Part shown: positions 19,705-31,000 of the stretch, piece after piece | How the letters are laid out: every line of letters starts with the position of its first letter | Numbering within the stretch: position 1 is the first letter of the stretch | NCBI RefSeq assembly: GCF_003144245.1 | Contig: NW_020289983.1 | Location: 496,001-560,000 of the forward strand | Source: Jaminaea rosea | Lineage: Eukaryota; Basidiomycota; Exobasidiomycetes; Microstromatales | Reading direction: 5' to 3' | DNA length: 64,000 nt | The notes under the pieces: model-generated | The model's database searches: none | Told to the model about the DNA's origin: nothing | The model's input: only the letters and a program-made list of their open reading frames with translations | Made by a program: the position numbers and the translations under genes

Positions 19705-22700
19705 ATGTCCAAATCTGACGAGCCCATTGGGCTCATCGGAGATGCGCTGGTGAGTAACAGCGCAAAGGCGCGGAAATCACTTGCATGTACTGACCTCCAT
19801 TTCGCCTCTTCCTTACCCCCGCGCCTAGAATCAATCCTCGCAAACGTCTGGCTCGCAGGTCGCAATCGCCGCCGCAGCCTTCGTTGGCTTGGCCATCTTC
19901 ACGTTGGGCGCCTTCTCACTGCTACGACCCAATAACAAGATCGTGTACCAGCCGAAGCTCAAATACGCAGCTGGCGAAAAGAAGCCACCACCCATCTCAG
20001 ATGGCGTCTTCGGATGGATCCCGCCGATACTCAAGCTGGGCGAGGCAGACTTGCTTCCCTTGATCGGTCTCGACGCAGTCACCTACCTGCGATTCTGCAA
20101 GATGATCGTCTACATCACCGCGATCCTTGCCATCATCATGTGCGGTACCTTGATCCCAGTCGACCTCACTTTCCACTTGAAGAACGGCAACGATGCCTCT
20201 ACCAAGCAGTACAACATCAACGCTCTCACCATGAACTCAGTGTCGGGCAACTACATCTGGGCTCACGTCGCAATGAGCTACATTGGCACCATTGTCGCCC
20301 TCTTCTTCATCTGGCTCAACTACAGACAGATGGTTAGACTGCGCTGGAAGTGGTTCCGATCAGACGACTATCAGACCTCCTTCAACGCTCGTACTCTCAT
20401 GATCACGCACGTCGACAAGCGTATGCGGTCAGACGAGGCTCTTGCTGGCGCTCTGTCATCAATTGGCATGCCGTATCCCACCACCGATGTCCACATCAGT
20501 CGCGTCGTCGGTCAGCTGCCTTACCTCATTGAGGAGCACGACGAGACGGTCAGGAAGTTGGAGCGAGTGCTAGCCAAGTGGCTCAAGGACCCAAACCACG
20601 TCCCGTCTAAGCGTCCGACGATGAAGATCGGCGCGAAAATGGGCTTCGGTGGCAAGCAGGTGGATGCCGTTGACTACCTGACCAACCGCATCAACAACCT
20701 CGAGGCCACCATCGAGAACTGGAAGGAGCGCATCTCGGAGCGCAAGCCAGAGTCGTACGGTTTCGCATCGATGGCCACCGTCCCTTTCGCCCACGCCGCC
20801 GCTCGCTCGCTGCGTGGCAAGAAGCCGCGAGGACTCGAAGTCACCCTGGCGCCACCCCCGCGTGACATCATCTGGAAGAACCTCAACCTCTCCAAGTCGC
20901 AGCGCTTCCGCTCAAGTGTGTGGGGCTTCGTCATCCTCTCGATCCTACTCTTCATCAACGCGGTGCCCTTGGTCGCCGTTGCCCTGATCTCACAGATGGA
21001 GCGCTTCAAGGGCGTCCTGCCCTTCCTTGCCACCTGGCAGAACTCGAGCTCGTGGTCCTTCTCAGCCGTTTCCGGTCTGGCGCCTCCCGCTATCTCTGGC
21101 GTCTTTGGCTACTTTCTGCCACCGCTCATGCGCCGTATCGGAAAGTACCGCGGTGTGACCACTCGCAACCGCCTCGACCGAGTCATCACGAACCAGTACT
21201 TTGGATTCCTGATCATCTCGCAATTCATCGTCTTTACGCTGGTCGGTGTCACCCTCACCACCATAGCTGCGGCCATCAAGAACAGCAAAGACGCACGCAA
21301 CGTCGACCACATCCTGGCCACTGTCAAGAACCAGTACCTGAACATGGGCAACTACTGGCTCACCTGGATTCCGCTGCGTCTCTTCGTCGCCGCTTTCGAC
21401 ATCTCGCAGGCCATCAAGCTTCTCTACACGTGGGTCCTGTCAGCATTCCTCGGCCGCACGCCGCGAGACATCCGCGAGTTCACAAAGCCCCCGAGCTTCG
21501 ACTACGCAATCTATTACGCCAACATGCTCTTCCTCTTTGCCGTTGGCATGCTCTACGCGACCCTCGCACCCTTGGTCCTGGCCTTCGTCGCAGTCTGCGC
21601 CTTCGTCTCCTTCTACCTCTACAAGTACATGCACATCTACGTCGTCGTCACAAAGAACGAGTCGGGCGGTCGTCTCTGGCGCGTCGTCATCAACCGACTG
21701 CTGGTCTGCATCGTCTTCATGCAGGTCATCTTGGCGCTCGCTGTGGCGCTCGACCAGCACTGGCCTGCCTTTGCCTGCCTTCCGCCCATCCTCTTTGTCC
21801 TCGCCTTCAAGATCTACTGTCGCATCGCCTTCGACAGGCAGTTTGACTGGTACATTCCCGACGCGAGCGAAATTGCCTCGCTCAAGACGCACACGGGCGA
21901 CGCAAGCCATCACCGCCTGGCTCGTCGCTTCGGGCATCCCTCGCTCCACCAGAAGCTCTTCACGCCCCTCGTCCACGCCAAGGTCAAGCATCTTCTCCCT
22001 CAAGTCTACTCAGGCCGTCTCGACGAGCACGACTCGTACGGCGACCCGAGCAAGACCAGCGTCATGGCCGGCCCTGGCGGTCTGGAGATCAAGGCCGTCG
22101 AAGAAGAGGAGTGCGCCTACGATCCTAAGCTGGACAACGATGCCGCCTCGATCTTCTCGACCAGCACGGCTGCTCCCTTCCGTGGCGCTCCCTCGCGTCA
22201 GGGCACGGCCGACTTCCAAACCCAGTACGCAGGCTACATGGCTGGTGGGCCGCGCAACCCGGGCAATGCGTTTGAGATGAACAACCTCGCTGCAGGCAGC
22301 CAGGAGAATCTGCTCGAGAAGGCAGCAATGTATGACGATACTGGGCGACAGCAACACTTCCGCAAGGGGTCCGCAGGCACTATGCTCAGCTTCAACTCGC
22401 GACCCTCTCCGGGCAACGAAATCCCGCCGCCTCAGCCTGCTGGCGCTATGTATCGCCCCAACACCGCTGGCTCGCAGGGCTCTGGCAACGGCAACGGCAG
22501 CTTCTTCCCTCCTGGCGCTGGTGGACCGATCCGTCCCGGTCAGCCCGTGAGGCAGGACAGCTACGGCAACGTCGGTCGCGGCACGCCTCCGCCACCCCGT
22601 GGAGCCGGTGGATACCTCGACTCGGGTCGCTCCTCCCCTGGACCCGGCCAATTCTACGCTTCGCCGCAGCGCGGCCCCTCTCCTGCTGGAGCTCAAACGC

Positions 22701-22990
22701 CAGGTAGCCGAGGAATGTACGGCGCTCCCTCCGGATATGCCTCGCCGTCGAACATGAGCAGCGCCTCACTGGTTGAGGTGCACCCGCAACACAGCATGGC
22801 TGTCTCGGCTGCGAGCATGTACGCTGAGGCACCGCAGCTCCCGCCGAGTCAATTCGGTGGACCACCTCAGCCTACATCGGCTGCGCGCTTCTACAACTCG
22901 TCGCCTCAGCAGCAACACCCACAGCAGGCGCCCTACTACCCTGCAGGGCAGCAGCAGCCCCCTAGGGGTGGGCCGCCTTACTACCGTTGA
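19705..22990 (+). CDS. CSC1/TMEM63-type mechanosensitive cation channel (DUF221)
   Basis: Exons 19705-19749 (15 codons) and 19829-22990, intron 79 nt, 1068 residues. The order is RSN1_TM (first helix VAIAAAAFVGLAIFTLGAFS, then the ILKLGEADLLPLIGLDAVTYLRFC region typical of the family), the cytosolic PHM7 loop (ARTLMITHVDK, the DYLTNRINNLEATIENWKE coiled part, APPPRDIIWKNL) and the RSN1_7TM channel core with many helices (FGFLIISQFIVFTLVGVTLT, FLFAVGMLYATLAPLVLAFV, LLVCIVFMQVILALAVAL). The PRDIIWKNL block is a family hallmark. The ~330-residue tail is disordered, rich in Pro, Gly, Ser and Gln. The family consists of osmosensitive or stretch-gated calcium-permeable channels, mostly in the plasma membrane. 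The short first exon is supported by good splice sites and an uninterrupted second exon. Confidence 0.88.
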
Positions 22991-23470
22991 TCGGTAGGCA
23001 AGCACCCGCGCCACATCCATGGACACACATTCCATCTTCAATTCTCTTCGTCACGCCTCAGCAACGCCTCGTCCAATTCAAATTCCCGACCGATCACGCA
23101 AGTCCCAGGCCTCTCCTCTATCCATCACGGTCTCTACTGTAGCACCCCGCGCAAAGCAAACATACGGCACACTCTACCCCCTCTCTCCATCCATGGTCAC
23201 ACTCTTTACGATTTTCACTCCACTCGCAGTGCTGGGCTTCCCCATCTCTCCCGCTTTCTCGGTCTCACCTCGTCCTCAGCATCTCCCCGTCCCTTTCCCG
23301 TCCCTTATCGGTACTCCACGATTGAAAGAACAGTATTTCTCGGTCATCATGAATATGAAGCATTGCCTCTAGTATTGAGACTGTGCGTATCGATCGCCCC
23401 TTTACCTTGGAGAGCACCACACCACACCGCAGCATGCTGTCTTATACGCCCGCTCTCCTGCTCTCGCATT
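22991..23470. other. Convergent 3' intergenic region, CSC1-like / PRP3
   Basis: 480 nt between the stop of the channel gene and the stop of PRP3. No gene recognised; the sequence is pyrimidine-rich on the plus strand. Confidence 0.35.
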
Positions 23471-25594
23471 TTAGTCCCCCTCAGCCTCAACCCACCTACC
23501 CGCCACATCCCACAAGCCCCTCCACTGCTCAGGCAACTGTTCCTTGGCTTCATTGCTCCCTTCCATCCACCCAGGAACAATGCGCAACGCATATCCTGCA
23601 CTGTCCCCACTCCCGCCACTCCCATCAGCAGCGCCCGCTCGTGCGGGGGGGAGTAGTCGCTCCTTTACTCGCCCCTCATGCACAAGCTGGAAGGTGTTGC
23701 GCGACCAGGTTACCTCCTCCCAGTCGTGCAGCCCGAGGTCGTCGAGCGCGTTTGTAGGGCCAGGAGGTGGTGCGTCACCCATTGCGCCTAGGAAGGGTCG
23801 ATTTGAAGAGGAGAAGGCGGAGGGTCCGGCTTCATCATCGTCTCTGGAGGAAGAGCCACCGACTTTATCCCGCGGATCGCGTTCTGAGAGCTTAGCCATA
23901 GTCTTCTTGAACTTCTTGATGCCGTCGAATGACCCTTCCACCACGACGAGGGAAAAGCCTTGCTCCTCCTTTGTGCTCTCTCCACCCCGATGATCCTCTC
24001 CCTCGCGTTCGATTATCCCTCCTTTGCCCGGTCTCACCCTCACGCATCTCCCGCCTAGACCCTGCTCTTTTGCGCTACGCTTGATAGTCGCCAAGTGGTA
24101 GGGATGCGCGAGTAGCGGGACGGCCCATGCTGCAAGCCAGGTACCCCTTTGTTCCTCCACCCTCTCCTTTCGGGATTGCTCCTTCTCCCATCTCTGATCC
24201 CCCGTCAAGGCCCTCTCGGCATTGGTGCGCTCATGCTGTACTCTCCTTGCGGCCACTTCTCTCCTCACCCTGGCCTCGACCTTTGTTGGATCGGCTACTG
24301 CCTCAGAGGTGAGGACGCGCATGAGATTGGACAGCTTGACCTTGGGCGCATCAGGGGCTTGGAGGCCCATTTTGATGCGATCTTGCTTGTCTTGCTGTTC
24401 GGCTGCACGACGTTGCCTGCGCATCTTTTTCATTTCGCGCTTGGTGAGCATGATACCGCGGGAGGGGGGAGGCGGAGCAGTTGAGCTGGGAGCGGGGATA
24501 GGGATCGGGTGTTGGACGTAGGAGTCGATGGGTGTGCCCGCGGAGATGATCAGGGGTAGGAGGGAAGAAGAGGAGGAGGAGGGAGAGGAGCTCTCCGCTG
24601 CAGGTGCGGCTTGTGCTGCTCGAGCGAGTATCTCTTGCGTGGGCGGGTACGCCGGCACGCACTCGTAGCTCTCCTCTGGCAATAGCGCCGCGTCCCACCA
24701 CTCAACATCAGGTGGCGGCTGCCGCTTGATGGCTCTCTCCTTGCCTGTCAGCTTGTCGGAAAGCCCAGCCAGGCGACCTCGCTCGGCGATGCGTTTCTGT
24801 AGGGCTTCGAGCTGGGCTTCTCGGCGAGCCTCCTCTGCGGCTGCGACATGGCGGCCAGCGCGATTGAATTGAAGGGGCCGATGCATGCTGCGCTTTGCTG
24901 CGCCCGTCGACGAGGGGCCAGCTGAGGCATCGTCCTCGGTGGAGAGGTAGGGGTTGACCTTGATTGGTTCTGGAGTTGCGCTTGCTTTTGCGCCCCTGGC
25001 GTACGACGGGACTGGAGAGGAGGTGCCTGCAGCTGGAATTGACTGCTGAGCGAGGAGCGGATGGAGACCTTGTCCCTGTCGACCCTCGCTGCGTGCTGCG
25101 GGTGTGGGCGCTGCTCTCGTTGCTGCGGAGGTAGACGACTGCTGTCGCTGCCTGGCTTCAGCTGCGGCCTTCTCCTCTGCTGCCCTCTTTGCCTCTGCGA
25201 CCCTCCTCTTCATGGCCTCGAAGTCTGGCTTGGCGGACGCGCCTCCAGTGCGAGGAGGGACAGGAGCTGCGCCTGCCATCGAGGCAGATGGCCTGGGCGG
25301 GAGTGATGCTGAAGTGGGAGCCGGAGGTCGAGCTGGCTGCACAGAGGCTTGCTGCCCTTGACTCGCCATCTTTGCCATAATCTTTGCCTTGGCCGCTGCG
25401 ATCTGAGCTTGGACGCTGGATGGCGCGGTCGATGATCCGGAAGATGCTGGTGGTGCTGCGCCGCTGCTGCCAGCCTCAAGCGTCGCAGGAATGATACGAG
25501 GTCGCTTGGGTGATGGAGTCGCGGCGGTAGCATCGCCATTGCTGCCGGCGTCATCCTCGCCAAAGGGATTAGGATGGGGCCTCTTCGGCGGCAT
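23471..25594 (-). CDS. PRP3: U4/U6 snRNP splicing factor PRP3
   Basis: Intronless, 707 residues from the ATG at 25594 (MPPKRPHPNPFGEDD); an upstream in-frame ATG at 25702 would add 36 residues but lies within 34 nt of the divergent AP-3 gene. After a disordered Ala/Pro/Ser-rich N-terminus come the conserved PRP3 blocks: NPYLS, HRPLQFNRAGRHVAAAEEAR, DVEWWDAALL, the basic stretch LTKREMKKMRRQRRAAEQQ, IKMGLQAPDAPKVKLSNLMRVL-type core, and the C-terminal DUF1115 region (SLVVVEGSFDGIKKFKKTM). Prp3 binds U6 and U4 snRNA in the tri-snRNP. The PDAPKVKLSNLM match is diagnostic. The DUF1115 part carries an extra Ser/acidic insert. Confidence 0.9.
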   Translation of the reverse strand: MPPKRPHPNPFGEDDAGSNGDATAATPSPKRPRIIPATLEAGSSGAAPPASSGSSTAPSSVQAQIAAAKAKIMAKMASQGQQASVQPARPPAPTSASLPPRPSASMAGAAPVPPRTGGASAKPDFEAMKRRVAEAKRAAEEKAAAEARQRQQSSTSAATRAAPTPAARSEGRQGQGLHPLLAQQSIPAAGTSSPVPSYARGAKASATPEPIKVNPYLSTEDDASAGPSSTGAAKRSMHRPLQFNRAGRHVAAAEEARREAQLEALQKRIAERGRLAGLSDKLTGKERAIKRQPPPDVEWWDAALLPEESYECVPAYPPTQEILARAAQAAPAAESSSPSSSSSSLLPLIISAGTPIDSYVQHPIPIPAPSSTAPPPPSRGIMLTKREMKKMRRQRRAAEQQDKQDRIKMGLQAPDAPKVKLSNLMRVLTSEAVADPTKVEARVRREVAARRVQHERTNAERALTGDQRWEKEQSRKERVEEQRGTWLAAWAVPLLAHPYHLATIKRSAKEQGLGGRCVRVRPGKGGIIEREGEDHRGGESTKEEQGFSLVVVEGSFDGIKKFKKTMAKLSERDPRDKVGGSSSRDDDEAGPSAFSSSNRPFLGAMGDAPPPGPTNALDDLGLHDWEEVTWSRNTFQLVHEGRVKERLLPPARAGAADGSGGSGDSAGYALRIVPGWMEGSNEAKEQLPEQWRGLWDVAGRWVEAEGD

Positions 25595-25735
25595 TGGGTT
25601 GATCGTGTAGAGAGATGAGGAAACCAAGTTGAGAAGCGGCCGTCCAGACAAGAGGAGCGGAAAGCGAGTGGCCCTCGCGTCTGTCCTTTCTTTTGCTTCC
25701 ATCCTGCTCCGACCTCAACTTCCCCTAACACCACA

Positions 25736-26465
25736 ATGGCAGTCGAATCAGTCGTCATCATCAACAACTACGGCAAAGCTCGCTTAGCGACATTCTATCG
25801 TCCCATCTCCACCGCACGACAGCAGCTCCTCATCCGCACAATCTACCACCTCGTATCCAATCGGCCAGACGAAGGCTTGTGCAACTTTCTCGATGCGCCT
25901 CAGCTAAAGGCCCTCCTCCAACCACCAGCGTCCTCTTCCAAAGCATCCTCAACCACCCCTGGTATCGACAACGACTACCGCGTCATATATAGACACTATG
26001 CTACGCTCTGCTTCATCTTCGTCGTCGATAGTGCCGAGTCCGACTTGGCTATCCTCGATCTCATTCAGGTCTTCGTCGAGTCGCTCGATCGATTCTTCCC
26101 CAATGTCTGCGAGCTGGATCTCATCTTCCACTACGATGAGGTGCAGAGCATTCTCAGTCAGCTGATACAGGGCGGTTTGGTGTTGGAGACGAACATCAAT
26201 GAGATTGTCAAGCAAGGTGGGTGCTGGGGGCAGAGAAGCGGGATGATGATGATGATGGTGTGCGAGACAGAGGGACTGACTTGATCCTTCTTCCTGTGCG
26301 CTTACAGCTCAAGCCGCTTCCAAAGCTCGCAAAGCATCAGCATCGTCGACACAGCTGCCACAAGGGGCCGCTTCTGTGGTGTCAGGCAATGGCTTCCAGG
26401 TCGGCATTAACGCTGCGACTACGGCGGCAGGATGGGCTCGCGATTGGATGAGCACGAGGAGATGA
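25736..26465 (+). CDS. APS3: AP-3 complex subunit sigma
   Basis: Exons 25736-26216 and 26308-26465, intron 91 nt (GTGGGT/TACAG), 212 residues. The longin-like sigma fold is clear: VVIINNYGKARLATFYRPIS, LIRTIYHLVSNRPDEGLCNF, YRHYATLCFIFVVDSAESDL, LDLIQVFVESLDRFFPNVCE, LDLIFHYDEVQSILSQLIQG and GLVLETNINEIV. The IIxxYGKxRLxxFY start and the absence of the AP-1/AP-2 sigma pattern point to sigma-3. AP-3 carries cargo from Golgi/endosome to the vacuole. The second exon adds a ~50-residue Ala/Ser-rich tail ending GWARDWMSTRR. The gene starts 141 nt from PRP3 and probably shares a promoter with it. Confidence 0.92.
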
Positions 26466-26553
26466 CCGCAAGCCAGCATATAAGATACCCGCATCATGAT
26501 CTCACGCCAGGTTCAACCATGTACTACTACACAATGCAATTGACACATGCTAG

Positions 26554-28917
26554 CTATGCGCGCCTCGTCTTGGCACCTACGGCATTCTTCTTGCCTGCGG
26601 TACCCGCAGCGGCAGCCTTGCCGCCCTTCTTCTGCTGCACACGCTGCTGAGCCGCCTGAATCAGCGCCTCGTCCTCCTCAGCATTGAATCCAAACGCTCC
26701 GGCCTCACCTGCAGCCTCGTCCTCCTCGCTCTCCACATCCTCACTGTCCTGCTCGTCCTCGTCGTCGCTACCCTTAGCGGCAACCTTGCCCTTGCCCTTG
26801 CCCCTGTTGGCCGCCTTCTCCTCATTATCCTCCTTGACGACCTTACTCCTCGGCTCCACCTTCAGTTTGGCCAAGAAGAACCCGTCGACGTTATGCGCGT
26901 GCGGGAAGACGCGCTTGCACAGGTCCATCTTGGGATCGAAGTTCTTGCCCATGTACGACTTGAAGCCCGGTCGACCGAAGTCGATGCCCGTCGGCACGAG
27001 CCGGACATTGGGTCGCTTCTTGAGCGCATAGTCGACGACGGACTCGTCCTCGTCTACAGCGACGGAGCACGTCGAGTAGACGACGTACCCGCCCGTCTTG
27101 GAGCGTGGGTTTACCGAGTCGATTGCGCAGAGGATGAGCTGTTTCTGCAGGTGGGCAAGGAGCTGGAAGTCCCTCTCCGTCTTGTTCATCTTTACTGATG
27201 GGTCCTTGCTGATGACTCCCGTACCGGAGCAAGGCGAATCGAGCAGTACGCGATCGAAGCCACCGAGGACCTTGGGGAACTGCCTGCCGTCGTGATTGCA
27301 GACGACCACGTTCTTGCATCCCAGTCTGTGGATATTGGCAGAGAGACTCTTAATACGAGCCTTGTTCGAGTCGTTTGCGAAAACCACGCCCGTGTTCTGC
27401 ATCATGGCACTGAGGTAGGTAGACTTGCCGCCGGGGGCAGAAGCCATATCCAGAACTCGCTCGTGCGGTTGAGGGGCGAGAGCCACACAGGGCAGGAAGG
27501 AAGAAGCGGCTTGCAGCATGTAGTGGCCCGCGAGGTACTCGGGCGTCGCACCGATGGGGACGGAAGATTCGAAGACCTGAAGCCCGACCTTAGTCCACTT
27601 GCCTGCCGGCTCGAGGTTGACACCTCGGTTGATCAGAGCCTGAGCCAGGTCCCTGCGGCGGGTGCGGAGCGTGTTTGTCCTGATCACCACGGGGCGAGGC
27701 GTCTCGTTCGCCTCGAAGAATTCGATGGCTTCTGCGGGCGAGAAGAGGTTGAAGAGCTTCTCAGCCAGGTAGCGATTGTATCCGTAGTAGTTGCAGATGT
27801 CGTCGAGCAGCTGGTCGACATACTCGCTGCGGGAGGGACCATCGGCGGGCGCCAGACGCTTGAAGTTGGAAAGGACGTTGACAACCTCTGTGATGCGCAT
27901 CTGTACCACTTGGAGGTCGGCACCGCGCACTTTCTCGGCTTCGCGCTGCTCAAGAGTGGGGAGGGTGAACGTCTCGCCGTCTTCGGACATGCCATCGTCC
28001 TCCTCGCCCTCGAGGCTGTCTTCGTCCTCGTCCTCGTCGTCCTCGTCTTCGCCCTCGCCACCCTCGCCATTAAGGAAGGCGAGCTCGTCCTCGTTCATCT
28101 CAGGCTCAGAGCCAGATCCCTCGCCTTGTTCGACGTCCTCGCCGTCCTCATCTCCGGACTCGAGCGAGTACCCCTGACTCTTGAGCAGCTCCTCCAGCCT
28201 CTCCGCCTCGGCAAGAGCCTTCTTCTTCTGCCTTGCCGTCAAGGGCCTTCCATCCTGCGGCAAGCCCAGAGAAGCAAGCGGGTCTGCCTGCTCTCCCTCT
28301 TCCCCCTCTTTCTCCTCTTCGCCCTCCTCGCCCTCCTCGCCCGACTCCATGTAGTCACTCTCCTCGCCCTCCTCGTCCCTCTCCCGGTCATCAGGATCAC
28401 CAAGCTCATTATCGCTGTCCTCGTCCAGATCCTCGTACTCAAGGCCATCAGAGTCATTCTCGTCGGACAGCATCCCAGCCTTCTGGGCCTCTTCGGCGTC
28501 GTTCTCGCTGTCTTCGTCGAGATCGCTCATATCCTCGATGCCGGAGAAGCCGTCGTCCTCATCGTCATCGCCCTCGGCTGAGCCAGCACTGTCGGCGAAG
28601 AGGGCTCTGTGGGTGGGAAGGGCAGGTTGATTAGCTGCGGCTCTCGAATGGCTTCCTTCGCTACAACGAGGCACTCACTTCCTCTCCTTTTCCTTCCTAG
28701 AGCCGCTCTTGACGCCATTCGAGGGAGCAGCCTTTACGGGTCTAGCACTTGCAGGCGCCTTCTTCGCCGCCTTTGCTGCTCCTCCCGCCTTGGAAGAGGG
28801 CAACGCAGCGTCAGAGGCCTTTCGCTTCCCCTTGGCCGCACCAGAGGACGACGAAGCCGCTGAACGCTCGACGAAAGGTTGAGGAGGTGCTTGCTTGTTC
28901 TTTGCTCGCCTGCCCAT
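26554..28917 (-). CDS. NOP2: 25S rRNA (cytosine-5) methyltransferase NOP2
   Basis: Exons 28917-28679 and 28606-26554, intron 72 nt, 763 residues. Exon 1 codes for a basic Lys/Ala-rich nucleolar N-terminus (MGRRAKNKQAPPQPFVERS). Next comes a long acidic stretch. The NSUN core follows: RTNTLRTRRRDLAQALINRG, the SAM-binding VLDMASAPGGKST, the motif with the releasing cysteine LLDSPCSGTGVISKDP, and the catalytic-cysteine motif YVVYSTCSVAVDEDE. It ends with a Lys/acidic tail. In yeast Nop2 methylates C2870 of 25S rRNA and is needed for 60S assembly in the nucleolus. Both catalytic cysteines are present, so the enzyme looks intact. It diverges from the next gene across 427 nt. Confidence 0.95.
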
Positions 28918-29344
28918 GATCTGCTGGTGATGAGATGGTATGGTGGAGACGGCTTTGTCGTCCTCCTCGAAAGTCCAAAGTCCCAAGTCCAAAATCTTCG
29001 GCTCAGACGCGCCCTGAAGCGGATTGGAAAAAACGTGGCACGGACTGACTGGCCGTCGTGGGAAGCGGAATCCAGGATTGGCAATGGGCGGAGCAACGGG
29101 CAAGGGCGTCGTGCGGCGGAGCGGAAAAGGGATCAAAGACGATGCGATGCGGCCGTGCAGACGAGCAGCGTTGGATGCTCCACGGCCAATCCGCTTCCTT
29201 GGATGGGTGGGTAGGGGATGATGGGAGTGGAAGCCTCCCTGGTCGAGACACTCTCTTTTCTTTCCTACCTTGCCATCAACAAGCTCCAGCATCCATCCAT
29301 TGCGCCTCCCCTCTCTCCCTCCCCCCTTCCCAGCAGCAGCAAGC
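28918..29344. promoter_or_regulatory. Divergent intergenic region, NOP2 / membrane protein
   Basis: 427 nt shared by two divergent genes. On the plus strand the last ~80 nt before the ATG at 29345 are rich in C and T (CCCCTCTCTCCCTCCCCCC), a common leader feature here. No gene recognised. Confidence 0.35.
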
Positions 29345-30401
29345 ATGACCGTCGCGAATGAGATCTCCCACGGCGAGAGGCCCATCCACAAGCCTAACAA
29401 GTTTGTCGTCTTCTGGATTGCGTGAGTACGAGGAGAAGTGGGGATGGCGTTGTGGCGATAGCGAAGGAGATGGCATGCCAGACTCCCTCAGCTCAGTGAC
29501 GATGTGCTCCTTGGCGCGCTCTGCCATCGCGGTCTACTGACATCCCACTCCCTTCCCCTGTCCCCCCTACCCTCTTGCTACTGCAGCTGCTCGTCCATCG
29601 TCGTCTTGTGAGTTGGCGCGCCGTTCTATCGATGTACCAGGTGCTCGCGCTGACTCGCATTTCCCTCCATCGCGTACCCAGCTGGGACCTTTCATTCCTC
29701 TTTGCGCGACCTCACTCGTTCAAGTGTACGTGCAGTGCCATACTCTAGGCCTTCCCGCTGCGCCCTAGCTCATCCCCTACCTGCTCCCTTACTCCTCGCT
29801 CACAGCCATGAACGGGAAGCTTGCCTTCCTCTGGCCCGGCTACGACCTCTACGAGTTCATCGACAAGGTCTACTCAGTCTCATCCTGGGAGAAGAAGCTC
29901 GGCTTCCCTGCCGCCCAAGCCACGATGAACGTCGTAGAGAACCTCGTCAACTTCCTTTACCTCTACCTCGCCCACTCGGACGATGACGCTAAGCGTGCCT
30001 CTGCGCCCGTCGCTGGACTGGTCGGAGTCACGATGACTTGCTCAAAGACGATTCTCTACTTCCTCTGCGACTATTACTGTGGAATGTGCGAGTCAGGGAG
30101 CAACGACTGGAGGACGTGGTTGACGCTTTACATCGTGAGCAGCGGCAAGAATACGGGCGAGGGGAGGATGTCCCTCCCGTCAAGAGACTCGAACTGACCG
30201 ATCTTCTCCTTCATCGTTGTCGCGCAGCTGCCCAACTGCCTTTGGGTGCTCATCCCGGGTACGCTCGCTGTCTACTTTGGCATGGACATCGCTGACCGCC
30301 TCAAGTTGGCAGCTGGCGTCAGTGGCTCGCCGTACGGCTATGGACCGGCCAGCAGCACGAGGAGCAGGGTAGCCAGCTCCAACAACAAGAAGACCAAGTG
30401 A
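29345..30401 (+). CDS. Small multi-pass membrane protein (possibly EXPERA/EBP-like), with microexon
   Basis: Five exons: 29345-29421, 29587-29607 (21 nt), 29682-29725, 29806-30134 and 30228-30401, giving 214 residues. Introns are 165, 74, 80 and 93 nt with GT/AG borders. The assembled protein has about four hydrophobic helices: FVVFWIACSSIVVFWDLSF (spanning three exons), AQATMNVVENLVNFLYLYLA, GVTMTCSKTILYFLCDYYCG and LTLYILPNCLWVLIPGTLAV. Its tail is basic (SRVASSNNKKTK), facing the cytosol. The layout, with a GYDLYEFIDKVYS loop and conserved polar residues in the helices, recalls the EXPERA/emopamil-binding families and related fungal proteins, but I cannot confirm that. Function unknown; it probably sits in the ER or another endomembrane. 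The microexon is supported because it restores both frame and the first helix. Confidence 0.75.
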
Positions 30402-30459
30402 GAGGGTAGGCGGGCAGGCGGGCAGGCCAGCCTAGATGTCCCTATGGCTGTCGAGCATT

Positions 30460-30526
30460 GGCGCGCTCCCCTTGTGATTGGGAGGTGTCGGCGCGCTCCC
30501 CTTGTGATCGGTCGTGCGACACCTCC
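30460..30526. repeat. Short tandem duplication nested in an inverted repeat
   Basis: A 22-nt unit (GGCGCGCTCCCCTTGTGAT, then T/C and GG) occurs at 30460-30481 and again at 30490-30511 with one mismatch. GGAGGTGTCG at 30481-30490 is complementary to CGACACCTCC at 30517-30526, so the RNA could fold with the second copy in the loop. It lies 60-125 nt past the stop of the upstream gene and may be part of its 3' untranslated region. Confidence 0.75.
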
Positions 30527-30976
30527 AACTACCCCTCCTCATACTCAATCTCGCCCCCCCCCCCTGTGCGTGTCACGCGTCACGTCCGCGCTCAAGATGG
30601 CTGCCACCGCTCTTGCACGCTCCTCCATCATCTCTACCTCAGACCTCAACGCTTTCTCTAATCATGAAATGATATCAAGTTGTGAATAGCACTCGCGGCA
30701 TCCTTCGCGGCATCGCTCGTAACATCCTTTCAGCTCCGTTCTCATCGCTGGCTGCGCTCGAAATATCACTCATCACCGTGGTTCCACTTTTGCGGGCGGA
30801 ACAAGACGCCGACTGTGTTGTGTGTGTGAGTTGAGCGTGAGCGGGGCAAGCTTCAACCAGGCTAGGGCTAGTCTAGCGGGCTCCCTCGCGCTGGGCTGAG
30901 CGGCGGCGGCAGCGGCGGCGGCCGATTTGAGCGACGAGAGCGAGGGCCTGCCTGCTCCCTTGACCGAGGCGTGGCG

Positions 30977-31000
30977 GGCAGGCAGGCAGGCAGGCAGGCA
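30977..31000 (+). repeat. GGCA tetranucleotide repeat (6 copies)
   Basis: Six perfect GGCA units with further GGCA/GGCG copies on both sides, within a G-rich stretch of about 250 nt. It is located about 720 nt before the Rho GEF start. Confidence 0.9.

Noticed and set aside
20920-21846. 308-residue Arg/His-rich plus-strand frame inside the CSC1-like gene
   Set aside because: Shadow frame of a GC-rich membrane-protein gene; no domain and no start context.
27292-28581. 429-residue open frame on the plus strand opposite NOP2
   Set aside because: Leu/Val-rich shadow of the acidic NOP2 region; NOP2 itself is certain from its catalytic motifs.
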